Notes under the pieces: model-generated
What the model was told of the DNA's origin: nothing
What the model saw: the letters and a program-made list of their open reading frames with translations, nothing else
The model's database searches: none
Program-made: the position numbers and the translations under genes
Assembly: GCF_900021165.1 (NCBI RefSeq)
Contig: NZ_FCOQ01000006.1
Location: 40,143-98,896 of the forward strand
Direction of reading: 5' to 3'
Length of the DNA stretch: 58,754 bases
Source: Paenibacillus phocaeensis
GTDB taxonomy: Bacteria > Bacillota > Bacilli > Paenibacillales > Paenibacillaceae
Shown here: one piece after another, positions 52,270 to 58,754 of the stretch
How the letters are laid out: the number at the start of each line of letters is the position of its first letter
Numbering within the stretch: the stretch's first letter is position 1

Positions 52270-52298
52270 TTGCGTTTTCAAAGGGGTTGCTTCATAAT
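52270..52298 (+). promoter_or_regulatory. Promoter of the sensor kinase operon
   Basis: TTGCGT and CATAAT are separated by 17 bp, about 40 bp before the kinase start codon. It is divergent from the transporter promoter. Confidence 0.5.
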
Positions 52299-52338
52299 AT
52301 GGGATCAATAGAGCCCTTCTTGAAAGGCAGGCCTCCCC

Positions 52339-54138
52339 ATGAAGCTGATCAATTGGATCTCCTCCAGCCTGCGCGCGAAGCTCCTCCTGATGTTCCTGTT
52401 CCTGACGGTCCTTCCGCTCATCGCCATCGGGTTGGTCGCTTATCAGAAGTCGTACAACACGGTCTACGAGAACAGCAAAGCCAGCGCAGTGCTCACAGCG
52501 GATCAACTGGCGCGAAGCCTGGGAACGCTGTTCACCGACAGCAGCAAATTGCTTGAGCTTGGCAAGCATTCGCAGGTGCTGCATTTTCTCTACTCGCAAA
52601 CCGACACGTATGAAGATGCCAAAGAGATCCTGCGCACGATCGATTCCTACCGTCAAACCTACAAATACGAAAGCGTCCTGAATATCACCATGATCAACTT
52701 GTACGGAAGGGGCATCAGCGAGCGGCGCGGGGTATTTGTGCTGGATAAAAACCCGCTGCGCAACCCTCATTTCGCCTATTTGCTCAACAACCCCGATGTC
52801 GTGCTCACCGTCCCTCCGCTGGACGCCCTGACGCTGGACCATCCCGACGGGCTTCAGGAGAAGCCCGCCATTTCGATCATGGCCGCCGTCAAACAGCGAA
52901 TTACGCATGAAACGATCGGCTTCATCGTCATCGATGTGGACGCTTCGGCGGTCAGCAAGTTCTGCGACGAGGTCAAGGTGGGCGAAACCGGGTTCTTCTA
53001 TATCGTCGACGCCAGCGGACGTCCGATCTTCATGCCCTCGGGGCTTGTCCCGGATCAGGTCCTGCCGGAGCGGGATATCCTGGCCCGAATGGCGACCGGC
53101 ACTTTGACCAGCTATGTCGATAAATCGGACGGCGGGCCGAAGTTCATCTTCGCCTCCTCCCCCCGGGCCGCAGGCTGGAAAATCATCGGCCAGGTTCAAC
53201 TGCGCGAAATCGTCAAGGAAGCCGATTCGATACGGCAATTGATCATCGTCAGCGTAGCGCTGAGTCTGTGCTTTGCCGTTTCTTTGCACTTTTTCATCAC
53301 CTCCCGGCTCACGCGCCCGCTCAAGCTGTTGAAGAACAAGATGAAGCTTGCCGCCTCCGGCTTTCTGGAGTCGAAGGTTACGCCTGCAGGCAACGATGAA
53401 GTCGCAGAGCTCGGACGCAGTTACAACATTATGCTGGGGAAAATCAAAACCCTGCTCGAGCAAAGCATTCGGGAGCAGGAAGAGATCAAGAAGGCGGAAT
53501 TGCGCGCGCTGCAAGCCCAGATCAACCCTCACTTCCTGTACAATACGCTCGATTCGATCTTGTGGATGGCGGAGGCGGGGAAAAACGACCGGGTCATCAC
53601 GCTGGTCCAATCGCTCTCCCGGTTGTTCCGCATCAGCTTAAACCGCGGGCGCGACTGGATTCCTCTGGAGAAGGAAATCGAGCACGTTCACAGTTACCTG
53701 ATTATTCAGCAGATGAGGTATCGCGATATTTTGGAGTACCGGATCGAGGTGGAGCCGCAGCTCCTCCCCTGTTCCGTTCTCAAAATGACGCTCCAGCCGA
53801 TCGTGGAAAACGCGTTGTATCACGGCATCAAGAACAAGCGAGGCAAAGGAATGATCACGGTATCCGCGGAGGAGACCGAACAGCACGAGCTCCGGCTGTC
53901 CGTACAGGACAACGGGTGCGGCATGCCTCCAGGCAAGCTTGAACGGCTGCGCCGCGATTTGTTGAACGGACGCCTGCCGGTGGAAACCGGCGAAGAAGTA
54001 TCGGGCGGCTTTGGCCTTCATAACGTTCATCAGCGGATCAGGCTTTTTTACGGAGAGCCTTACGGGGTTCGGATCGACAGTGTGGCCGGAGAAGGAACGA
54101 CAGTGACCCTAACCATTCCAAAGGGCAAGGAGGAATGA
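52339..54138 (+). CDS. Sensor histidine kinase, YesM type
   Basis: 599 residues. An N-terminal membrane helix (about 14-34), a large extracellular sensor of dCache type (about 35-295), a second helix (about 296-318), HAMP (about 318-372), the His_kinase domain with QAQINPHFLYNTLDS (His398 the phosphorylation site) and HATPase_c with VENALYHGIKNK, NGCGMP and GGFGLHNV. YesM-type kinases sense carbohydrates, often through a binding protein. It is followed after 3 bp by its response regulator, then by a sugar-binding lipoprotein, and is divergent from the galactofuranose-type transporter, which is its likely target. Confidence 0.92.
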   Translation: MKLINWISSSLRAKLLLMFLFLTVLPLIAIGLVAYQKSYNTVYENSKASAVLTADQLARSLGTLFTDSSKLLELGKHSQVLHFLYSQTDTYEDAKEILRTIDSYRQTYKYESVLNITMINLYGRGISERRGVFVLDKNPLRNPHFAYLLNNPDVVLTVPPLDALTLDHPDGLQEKPAISIMAAVKQRITHETIGFIVIDVDASAVSKFCDEVKVGETGFFYIVDASGRPIFMPSGLVPDQVLPERDILARMATGTLTSYVDKSDGGPKFIFASSPRAAGWKIIGQVQLREIVKEADSIRQLIIVSVALSLCFAVSLHFFITSRLTRPLKLLKNKMKLAASGFLESKVTPAGNDEVAELGRSYNIMLGKIKTLLEQSIREQEEIKKAELRALQAQINPHFLYNTLDSILWMAEAGKNDRVITLVQSLSRLFRISLNRGRDWIPLEKEIEHVHSYLIIQQMRYRDILEYRIEVEPQLLPCSVLKMTLQPIVENALYHGIKNKRGKGMITVSAEETEQHELRLSVQDNGCGMPPGKLERLRRDLLNGRLPVETGEEVSGGFGLHNVHQRIRLFYGEPYGVRIDSVAGEGTTVTLTIPKGKEE

Positions 54139-54141
54139 CCG

Positions 54142-55812
54142 ATGAAGAAAGTGCTGCTTGTAGATGATGAAATTCTCGTCAGGGAGAACATTCGGGACTG
54201 CATCCCGTGGGAACGGGAAGGGTTCCAATACCTCGGCGATGCCTCTGACGGGGAGGTCGCTCTGCCGATGATCGAGCAACTGCAGCCCGATATCCTCATC
54301 ACCGACATCAAAATGCCGTTTATGAACGGCCTGGAGTTATGCCAGGTGGTGCGCGCCAAATATCCTCAGATCAAGGTGATTATTTTAAGCGGTCACGGGG
54401 AATTCGATTATGCCCGAGAGGCGCTCAGCCTTGGCGTTGAGGAGTATTGCCTGAAACCGATCAGCGCCTCGGATCTCATCGGGCTGCTTCGCGAGGTCAG
54501 CGATAAAATCGATAAGGAGCGCAGCGAAAAAGAACGGCTGGAGGGTTTGATGCGGCGTGAGCGGGAGAAAGCCGGGAATTCGCGGCACAAGCTGTTAAGC
54601 GATTTATGCGGGGGACTGTTGTCGGCGCCTGAGGCCATTCAAACGGCCGAACTGTTGTCGGTTCCGCTGGTCGCCCGCTGGTATGCCGCAGCGATTGTCG
54701 ATCAACGTCCGGCGGAGCCGGCAAACGAAGAAATGGAGGAGACCGGCGGCCCGGAGTGGATCGATCTGCAAGAGCACATCCGCAAAGCCTGCGACCGCGG
54801 CCAAATGCTGCAGTATCCGGCCAGTCGGACAAAGCAGGTCTGCATCGTTAAGGGGGATACGGAGGGAACCGTCAAGCAAGCGCTGGAGCCTTTTCGCCGA
54901 ATGCTGGCAGCCCTGGAAGAGCCGGCTTGCCGCTTCCCGCTGTTCCTTGGGATCGGCTCGGGGCATGAGCGCATTCAAGGTATCCACCTCTCTTTTCTCG
55001 AAGCCGAGGAATCGCTTCATTGGCAGCGGCTCACGCGCCAAAACCGGCAAAACCTGCTGGAGGCGACGCGCAGCTCCATTCAGCACAATATTTTGCTGGA
55101 CCGGCAAGCCTTCATCCGGTTTCTCAAAATCGGGACCTCCCGGCAATTGTCCTCCTTTATCCTTGAATTTGCCGCCGTGCTTCAGCCGATCGATTGGAAG
55201 GCTTCACTGACCGGATACTACATCCTGAACGACCTGACGCTGGAGGTGTTCAAGGCGGCCGAAGAGTCCATTCGCGGGCCGGGCGACTCCGGCCAGAGCC
55301 TCCGGGCGTTTCAGACGCGGATCGAAGCGGTTAGCTGCTGGGAGGAGGCCTGCGCTTATTTAACTCACCTGGTAGAACAATTTTGGCTGTGGCGCGCCAG
55401 GTCGGCCGACCGTTACGCTGAATTACTTCATCGGGTGAAGGAATATATCACCGCCCATTATGACAAAGGGGATATTTCGCTGCAGCAAGCCGCCGAGCAG
55501 GTCAATATGAGCCCGAGCCACCTAAGCAAAATATTCAGCCAGGAAACCGGTCAAACGTTTATCGAGTTTCTGACGGAAACAAGGATCCGTAAAGCGATGG
55601 AGCTGCTGCAGTCAACGCAGAGCAAAACGTATGAAATCGCTTGTCAGGTCGGGTACAGCGATGCGCATTATTTCTCGAACTTGTTCAAGCGGGTAACCGG
55701 GATGACGACCACCGAATTCCGCAAGCATGGCGCTTGGTCCTCCAATCGGACCAACGTCCGCCTCGCCAAGGAGGAGCCGCATGATCGCGCCGTTTCAGGG
55801 TCGATGGACTAA
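54142..55812 (+). CDS. Response regulator with AraC-type DNA-binding domain, YesN type
   Basis: 556 residues. The receiver domain (1-120) has the phosphoacceptor Asp55 in LITDIKMPFMNG and the conserved Lys in YCLKPI. A middle region (about 150-425) is the poorly conserved YesN linker. The AraC domain (about 440-545) has two helix-turn-helix motifs, ISLQQAAEQVNMSPSHLSKI and IACQVGYSDAHYFSNLFKRV. It should activate the divergent sugar transporter on phosphorylation by the adjacent kinase. Its end overlaps the third binding-lipoprotein gene by 32 bp. Confidence 0.92.
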   Translation: MKKVLLVDDEILVRENIRDCIPWEREGFQYLGDASDGEVALPMIEQLQPDILITDIKMPFMNGLELCQVVRAKYPQIKVIILSGHGEFDYAREALSLGVEEYCLKPISASDLIGLLREVSDKIDKERSEKERLEGLMRREREKAGNSRHKLLSDLCGGLLSAPEAIQTAELLSVPLVARWYAAAIVDQRPAEPANEEMEETGGPEWIDLQEHIRKACDRGQMLQYPASRTKQVCIVKGDTEGTVKQALEPFRRMLAALEEPACRFPLFLGIGSGHERIQGIHLSFLEAEESLHWQRLTRQNRQNLLEATRSSIQHNILLDRQAFIRFLKIGTSRQLSSFILEFAAVLQPIDWKASLTGYYILNDLTLEVFKAAEESIRGPGDSGQSLRAFQTRIEAVSCWEEACAYLTHLVEQFWLWRARSADRYAELLHRVKEYITAHYDKGDISLQQAAEQVNMSPSHLSKIFSQETGQTFIEFLTETRIRKAMELLQSTQSKTYEIACQVGYSDAHYFSNLFKRVTGMTTTEFRKHGAWSSNRTNVRLAKEEPHDRAVSGSMD

Positions 55813-56884
55813 ACGCTGGACCGCAGTCGCCCGGAGGAACCGGCCGGGGAGCAGGCGAGCCGAATTGCGCGTGTGGGGGGTGGGGTTAGGTGTGATGTTG
55901 GGTGTAGTGTTGGTGCTCACGGGTTGCCAAGGGGGGCCGTCGGCCGAGACGGAAGATGGCGGGGTTGCCCCCATCGTCTCGACTGCCGCCCCCGCCGCCG
56001 TCTTGCCTTCTTCCACTTCGCCTCAGCTTCAAGCGCCGAGGTATATCTTCGGCATCATCTATCCGATGGCGCATCCTTTTTATGAGGAAATCACCCGGCT
56101 TGCGGAAGAGGCGGGGGCCCCCGAGAACGTGAGGCTTGTCGTCAAAGCCCCCGAAACGGTAAGCGTGGAGCAGCAAATCCATATGATGGAGACGATGATT
56201 CAGCAGCAGGTCGACGGCATCGCGATTTCGCCGATCGACTCCGCCGCGCTCACCCCGGTGATCAACAAAGCGGCGGATGCCGGAATCCCCGTCGTCTGCT
56301 TCGAATCCGATGCCCCGGACAGCCGGCGTTCAGCTTACATGGGGACGGACAACGTGAAGGCCGGAGCGGAATTGGGCCGTGTGATCCAGAAACGGATGAA
56401 GGATAAAGGGATGGTCCTCGTTGCATCCGGCGTTTCGTCCATGAGTCAGAACCGGGACCGGCTGCAAGGGCTGCTGGACTTCCTGCATGACGATACGCAT
56501 ATCCAGGTGCTGGAGGTCCGCTCCAACGAAGGAGACGACGGCAAGGCGCTGGCCGATCTGGAGGCGATGATCGACGCCCATCCCCACTTCGACGCCTTCA
56601 TCTCCACCGATCTCACCTCCGGCTCCGCTTCGGTGCTTGTCTGGAAAGCGATGGGATTAAGCCGGTATGCCGTCGCGTTTCATCTGACGCCGGAGATGAA
56701 GGAAGGCTTGCGCAACGGTCAGATCACCTCCGTGCTTTCGCAAAACGAGGCGGGCTGGGGCAGGCTGCTGGTCGGTCAACTGCTTCGGCTGGCCCGGGGC
56801 GAGCCGGTTCCGGACTTCACCGACACCGGCCGAATGGTGATCGACGGCTCCCCCGAGGGGCTGACGTCCCTCCCGAAGAAATGA
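55781..56884 (+). CDS. Sugar-binding lipoprotein of the sensor operon (RbsB-like)
   Basis: 367 residues starting at an ATG with AAGGAGGAG six bases upstream, inside the end of the response regulator gene. An unusually Arg-rich start (about 1-28) precedes one hydrophobic segment and a lipobox VLTGC (about Cys48). The mature domain is periplasmic_binding_4-like: GIIYPMAHPFYEEITRLAEE, IAISPIDSAALTPVINKAA and GIPVVCFESDAP. It is only distantly related to the two YtfQ-like proteins and has no permease or ATPase beside it. I infer that it delivers a sugar signal to the YesM-type kinase, a three-component arrangement known in Firmicutes. A terminator-like hairpin follows. Confidence 0.82.
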   Translation: MIAPFQGRWTKRWTAVARRNRPGSRRAELRVWGVGLGVMLGVVLVLTGCQGGPSAETEDGGVAPIVSTAAPAAVLPSSTSPQLQAPRYIFGIIYPMAHPFYEEITRLAEEAGAPENVRLVVKAPETVSVEQQIHMMETMIQQQVDGIAISPIDSAALTPVINKAADAGIPVVCFESDAPDSRRSAYMGTDNVKAGAELGRVIQKRMKDKGMVLVASGVSSMSQNRDRLQGLLDFLHDDTHIQVLEVRSNEGDDGKALADLEAMIDAHPHFDAFISTDLTSGSASVLVWKAMGLSRYAVAFHLTPEMKEGLRNGQITSVLSQNEAGWGRLLVGQLLRLARGEPVPDFTDTGRMVIDGSPEGLTSLPKK

Positions 56885-56898
56885 GAGGAGACGACACA

Positions 56899-56932
56899 AA
56901 GCCCTTCCGGCGGTTCAACCGCGGAAGGGCTT
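56899..56932. terminator. Terminator-like hairpin
   Basis: AAGCCCTTCC and GGAAGGGCTT are perfect arms with a GC-rich imperfect inner stem. It is between the convergent binding-lipoprotein and P-loop kinase genes. Its T-run is short. Confidence 0.65.
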
Positions 56933-56943
56933 CCCTTCGTGGA

Positions 56944-57546
56944 TTAAGCTTGTCCTTCTCCCCCCAGGACAAAGCGGTAAACTTCCTCCACCTTCTCCTC
57001 CGTCAGCTCGCCGCTGTTATCGAATTCGAGGATCGAGGAAGCCGGGATATCCCAGTTCACCTCCGGCACGAACTGCACGCGGTGCTTGAAGTCGTCCCAA
57101 TGCTCCAGCTTCCACGTATCGCGGTCGGTGCACCGGTCGATGATGCGTTCCTTTTGGGTCTCCATGTCCTTCAGCGTGACGACGACGACCTTAACGTCCA
57201 CTTCTCTTTTGGACAACCTGGCTTCTTGAAGGAGCGTCTCCATCCAGTCTTTGCTCTTCAGCTCCGCGGTAAACGGGGAAATCATAAATACGTTTTGGCC
57301 GGCCGCCAAATTTTCGATGCAGATGTCCCGCGTCGTATCGTATTCAAGGTCGCGCAGGTGCTGCTTGTAAAAATCGGAGTCGCGGTCGTTCACGTCCAGA
57401 CCGTTCATCTCCAGAATTTTCTCCACAAAGCGTCCCCCAACCGTATCGCGGTCCAAAAAAGCGGCAGGCATCCGTCCTGCCAGCTTGCGGGCCACCGTCG
57501 TTTTCCCCGTTCCGGCGACTCCTACGAAAAAGACCAATTTCTGCAT
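56944..57546 (-). CDS. P-loop NTPase, nucleoside/zeta-toxin-like kinase
   Basis: 200 residues. Walker A GVAGTGKTT (about 9-17) follows a hydrophobic strand (KLVFFV), and FLDRDTVGG (about 31-39) is the acidic motif seen in AAA_33 kinases. Later, VVVVTLKDMETQKERIIDR with the following Arg/Asp-rich region looks like the lid and adenine-binding segments. Such proteins phosphorylate small molecules or nucleotides; no antitoxin gene lies nearby, so a toxin role is unlikely. ATG at 57546 is chosen because GGAGGA precedes it; a longer frame to 57705 lacks a ribosome binding site. Substrate unknown. Confidence 0.7.
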   Translation of the reverse strand: MQKLVFFVGVAGTGKTTVARKLAGRMPAAFLDRDTVGGRFVEKILEMNGLDVNDRDSDFYKQHLRDLEYDTTRDICIENLAAGQNVFMISPFTAELKSKDWMETLLQEARLSKREVDVKVVVVTLKDMETQKERIIDRCTDRDTWKLEHWDDFKHRVQFVPEVNWDIPASSILEFDNSGELTEEKVEEVYRFVLGGEGQA

Positions 57547-57653
57547 GATGTCTTCGTATCCTCCTTCGGCATTGCAAGCCGTTATGTATATTGTCCTATT
57601 GTACCATTTTTCGCCGGTTTGCGCCGTTGTCCTGCCTGATCTTGAGACAAAAG

Positions 57654-57684
57654 AAAAACCGGCCCGGGAGTTCCCGGAAACCGG
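57654..57684 (-). terminator. Intrinsic terminator of the FMN reductase gene
   Basis: On the minus strand CCGG-TTCCGGGAA-CTCCCGG-GCCGG forms nested stems followed by TTTTTCTTTTG, about 40 bp after the stop codon. Confidence 0.75.
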
Positions 57685-57722
57685 CGATTGAAGCCCCTGT
57701 TCCACGCGCCGCCGCGCTGGCT

Positions 57723-58265
57723 TCAGGATTGCTGCTGCCGCAGCCGCGTCTCCCGAACAAGCTCCTTGACGTTGTCCTCAAGCCGGCTGCGCAGCTCCTC
57801 GGCGATATCAAACCCGCCGGCTTCGGTACGGGCCACCTGGGTGTCCACCGCATACACGCCGCCCAAAATATAACGGGCGCCCAGCACGGACAGGACCGGC
57901 TTCAACGCGTACTCGATCGTCAGCAGGTGCGCGAGACTGCCCCCGATAAAGAGCGGCAGGACCACTTTCCCGGCCAGACCTTTTTGCGGCACCAGATCCA
58001 GGAACGTCTTCAACACGCCGGTATACGACGCTTGATAGACCGGGCTGGCCACAATCACCGCGTCCGCTCCGGCCACCAGCGCGTTCGCTTTCACAATCGC
58101 TTCGCTTTCGAATTTCGTATGGATCAAATCCTCCGGCGGCAGCTCCCCCACGTTCAAATGGCTGACTTCGAAGCCTTCGCCGCGCAGCAGCTCCTCGGTC
58201 AGCGCGATCACCGCCCCCAGCCGGGATCCCAGCGTCGGATTGCCGTTAATTACCGTAACTTTCAT
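57723..58265 (-). CDS. NADPH-dependent FMN reductase (SsuE/MsuE-like)
   Basis: 180 residues, flavodoxin-like. It begins VTVINGNPTLGSRL, whose GNP-SR loop binds the FMN phosphate, and contains ADAVIVASPVYQASYTGVLKTFLDL (about 69-93) and LFIGGSLAHLLTIEYALKPVL, typical of the SsuE group. It reduces FMN with NAD(P)H to supply free reduced flavin to monooxygenases or to other flavin users. No alkanesulfonate genes are adjacent. A link to the extracellular electron transfer island, which also depends on flavin, is possible but not supported by proximity (34 kb away). Confidence 0.85.
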   Translation of the reverse strand: MKVTVINGNPTLGSRLGAVIALTEELLRGEGFEVSHLNVGELPPEDLIHTKFESEAIVKANALVAGADAVIVASPVYQASYTGVLKTFLDLVPQKGLAGKVVLPLFIGGSLAHLLTIEYALKPVLSVLGARYILGGVYAVDTQVARTEAGGFDIAEELRSRLEDNVKELVRETRLRQQQS

Positions 58266-58449
58266 ATGGAGTCTCCCCTTGTCTCATTCGGACGTTCGCC
58301 TTCCCTCGCATCCCTGACGAATTCCCTAAATTTTAAAACGATGCTATCAAGATTTGCATGAAAAGTCAATGCGGACGGGGCGTCAACGTCGGGGCCCCGA
58401 TTGACAACAAGGCTGGCTTCGCCTGAGGCGAGATACAACGCCTCGATGG

Positions 58450-58754
58450 TTACAACGCTTCAATGAGATCCCCGGCGAGCAGCGATGCCGGATTGCCCGT
58501 GCGGGCGGCGGCCGCGCGTTCGCCGGCCCGGCCGTGCAGATAGACGCCGAACGCCGCCGCTTGCACGGCGTCCAGGCTCTGAGCCAGCAGCCCGGCGATC
58601 AGGCCGGTCAACACGTCCCCGGAGCCCCCGGTCGCCATGCCGGGGTGCCCGGTGACGTTGACGAACACGCGGCCGTCCGGGGCCGCCACCACGGTGCGCG
58701 CGCCCTTCAGCACGAGCGTCACGCCGTGCTGCATCGCGAAGCGCCGCGCCAGGC
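58450..58754 (-). CDS. nnrD: ADP/ATP-dependent NAD(P)HX dehydratase, C-terminal part
   Basis: About 101 residues are visible; the frame stays open through the right edge, so the start is outside. The carbohydrate-kinase fold motif GHPGMATGGSGDVLTGLIAG is the catalytic and nucleotide-binding site of NnrD, with GVYLHGRAGERAA downstream. The enzyme dehydrates NAD(P)HX back to NAD(P)H as a repair reaction. In many bacteria it is fused to the NnrE epimerase; this cannot be decided here. The gap 58266-58449 has no gene. Confidence 0.9.
   Translation of the reverse strand, partial: LARRFAMQHGVTLVLKGARTVVAAPDGRVFVNVTGHPGMATGGSGDVLTGLIAGLLAQSLDAVQAAAFGVYLHGRAGERAAAARTGNPASLLAGDLIEAL

Noticed and set aside
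52063..53610. Minus-strand frame of 515 residues opposite the sensor kinase
   Set aside because: Antisense shadow of the kinase with no motif or ribosome binding site.
56944..57546. Zeta toxin of a toxin-antitoxin pair
   Set aside because: The P-loop kinase has no adjacent antitoxin-like small gene; a metabolic kinase is more likely.

Overview
The window looks like a chromosomal segment of a GC-rich member of the Paenibacillaceae (Paenibacillus or a close relative). The reasons are Firmicute-type ribosome binding sites with frequent GTG and TTG starts, lipoproteins with a short spacer before the lipobox cysteine, a two-component HepS/HepT-like prenyl synthase, YesM/YesN-type two-component pairs, CcpA-like cre sites, a cobalamin riboswitch and many short palindromic intergenic repeats. 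This assignment is an inference from gene content; no marker gene settles the species.

Layout. 0-8 kb: end of an unidentified gene, an SNF2 helicase, a TspO-like membrane protein, RidA, a membrane histidine kinase and an HD-GYP phosphodiesterase. 8-23.3 kb: what appears to be a flavin-based extracellular electron transfer (EET) island. It holds the FMN-lipoprotein PplA and the membrane-anchored type II NADH dehydrogenase Ndh2, a HepS-like plus polyprenyl diphosphate synthase pair (DmkB role), a UbiA-family prenyltransferase (DmkA role), and an operon eetA-eetB-ecfA1-ecfA2-ecfT. A U32 protein and an aminotransferase sit between. The flavinyl transferase FmnB/ApbE is not in the window. 23.8-26.5 kb: a small membrane protein, a divergent AraC/SDR pair, tRNA-Thr(CGT) and an MTH1187-family protein. 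27-34.5 kb: ribonucleotide reductase region, with NrdR-box candidates and a cobalamin riboswitch with its terminator ahead of nrdD-nrdG, then nrdA and nrdB separated by a hairpin-repeat array. 34.6-46.2 kb: a Na+/H+ antiporter, a large 232-240 bp tandem array, a methyltransferase, a TIGR01777 protein, a frameshifted ABM monooxygenase, a QorB-like reductase, an AAA ATPase and a heterodimeric ABC exporter. 46.3-56.9 kb: a galactofuranose-type sugar ABC transporter (two YtfQ-like binding proteins, YtfR-like ATPase, two permeases) divergent from a sensor kinase, an AraC response regulator and a third binding lipoprotein. 57-58.75 kb: a P-loop kinase-like protein, an FMN reductase and the end of an NAD(P)HX dehydratase.

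How the parts fit. In the EET model known from Listeria, Ndh2 passes NADH electrons to a dedicated demethylmenaquinone made with DmkA/DmkB, EetA/EetB relay them outward, and flavinylated PplA plus free flavins carry them to external acceptors. Here the ECF energising module is co-transcribed with eetAB, and the promoters of pplA and eetA each carry a CRP/FNR- or Rex-like palindrome, which would fit redox control. The RNR region shows a B12 logic: the B12-independent nrdDG genes lie behind a cobalamin riboswitch.

The most unusual DNA-level feature is a set of five intergenic elements (15.2, 19.1, 26.7, 36.8-38.2 and 40.5 kb) that share one architecture but not one sequence: two direct boxes about 51 bp apart, followed by two inverted boxes about 51 bp apart, forming roughly 180-bp imperfect palindromes. 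One of them is amplified sixfold in tandem.
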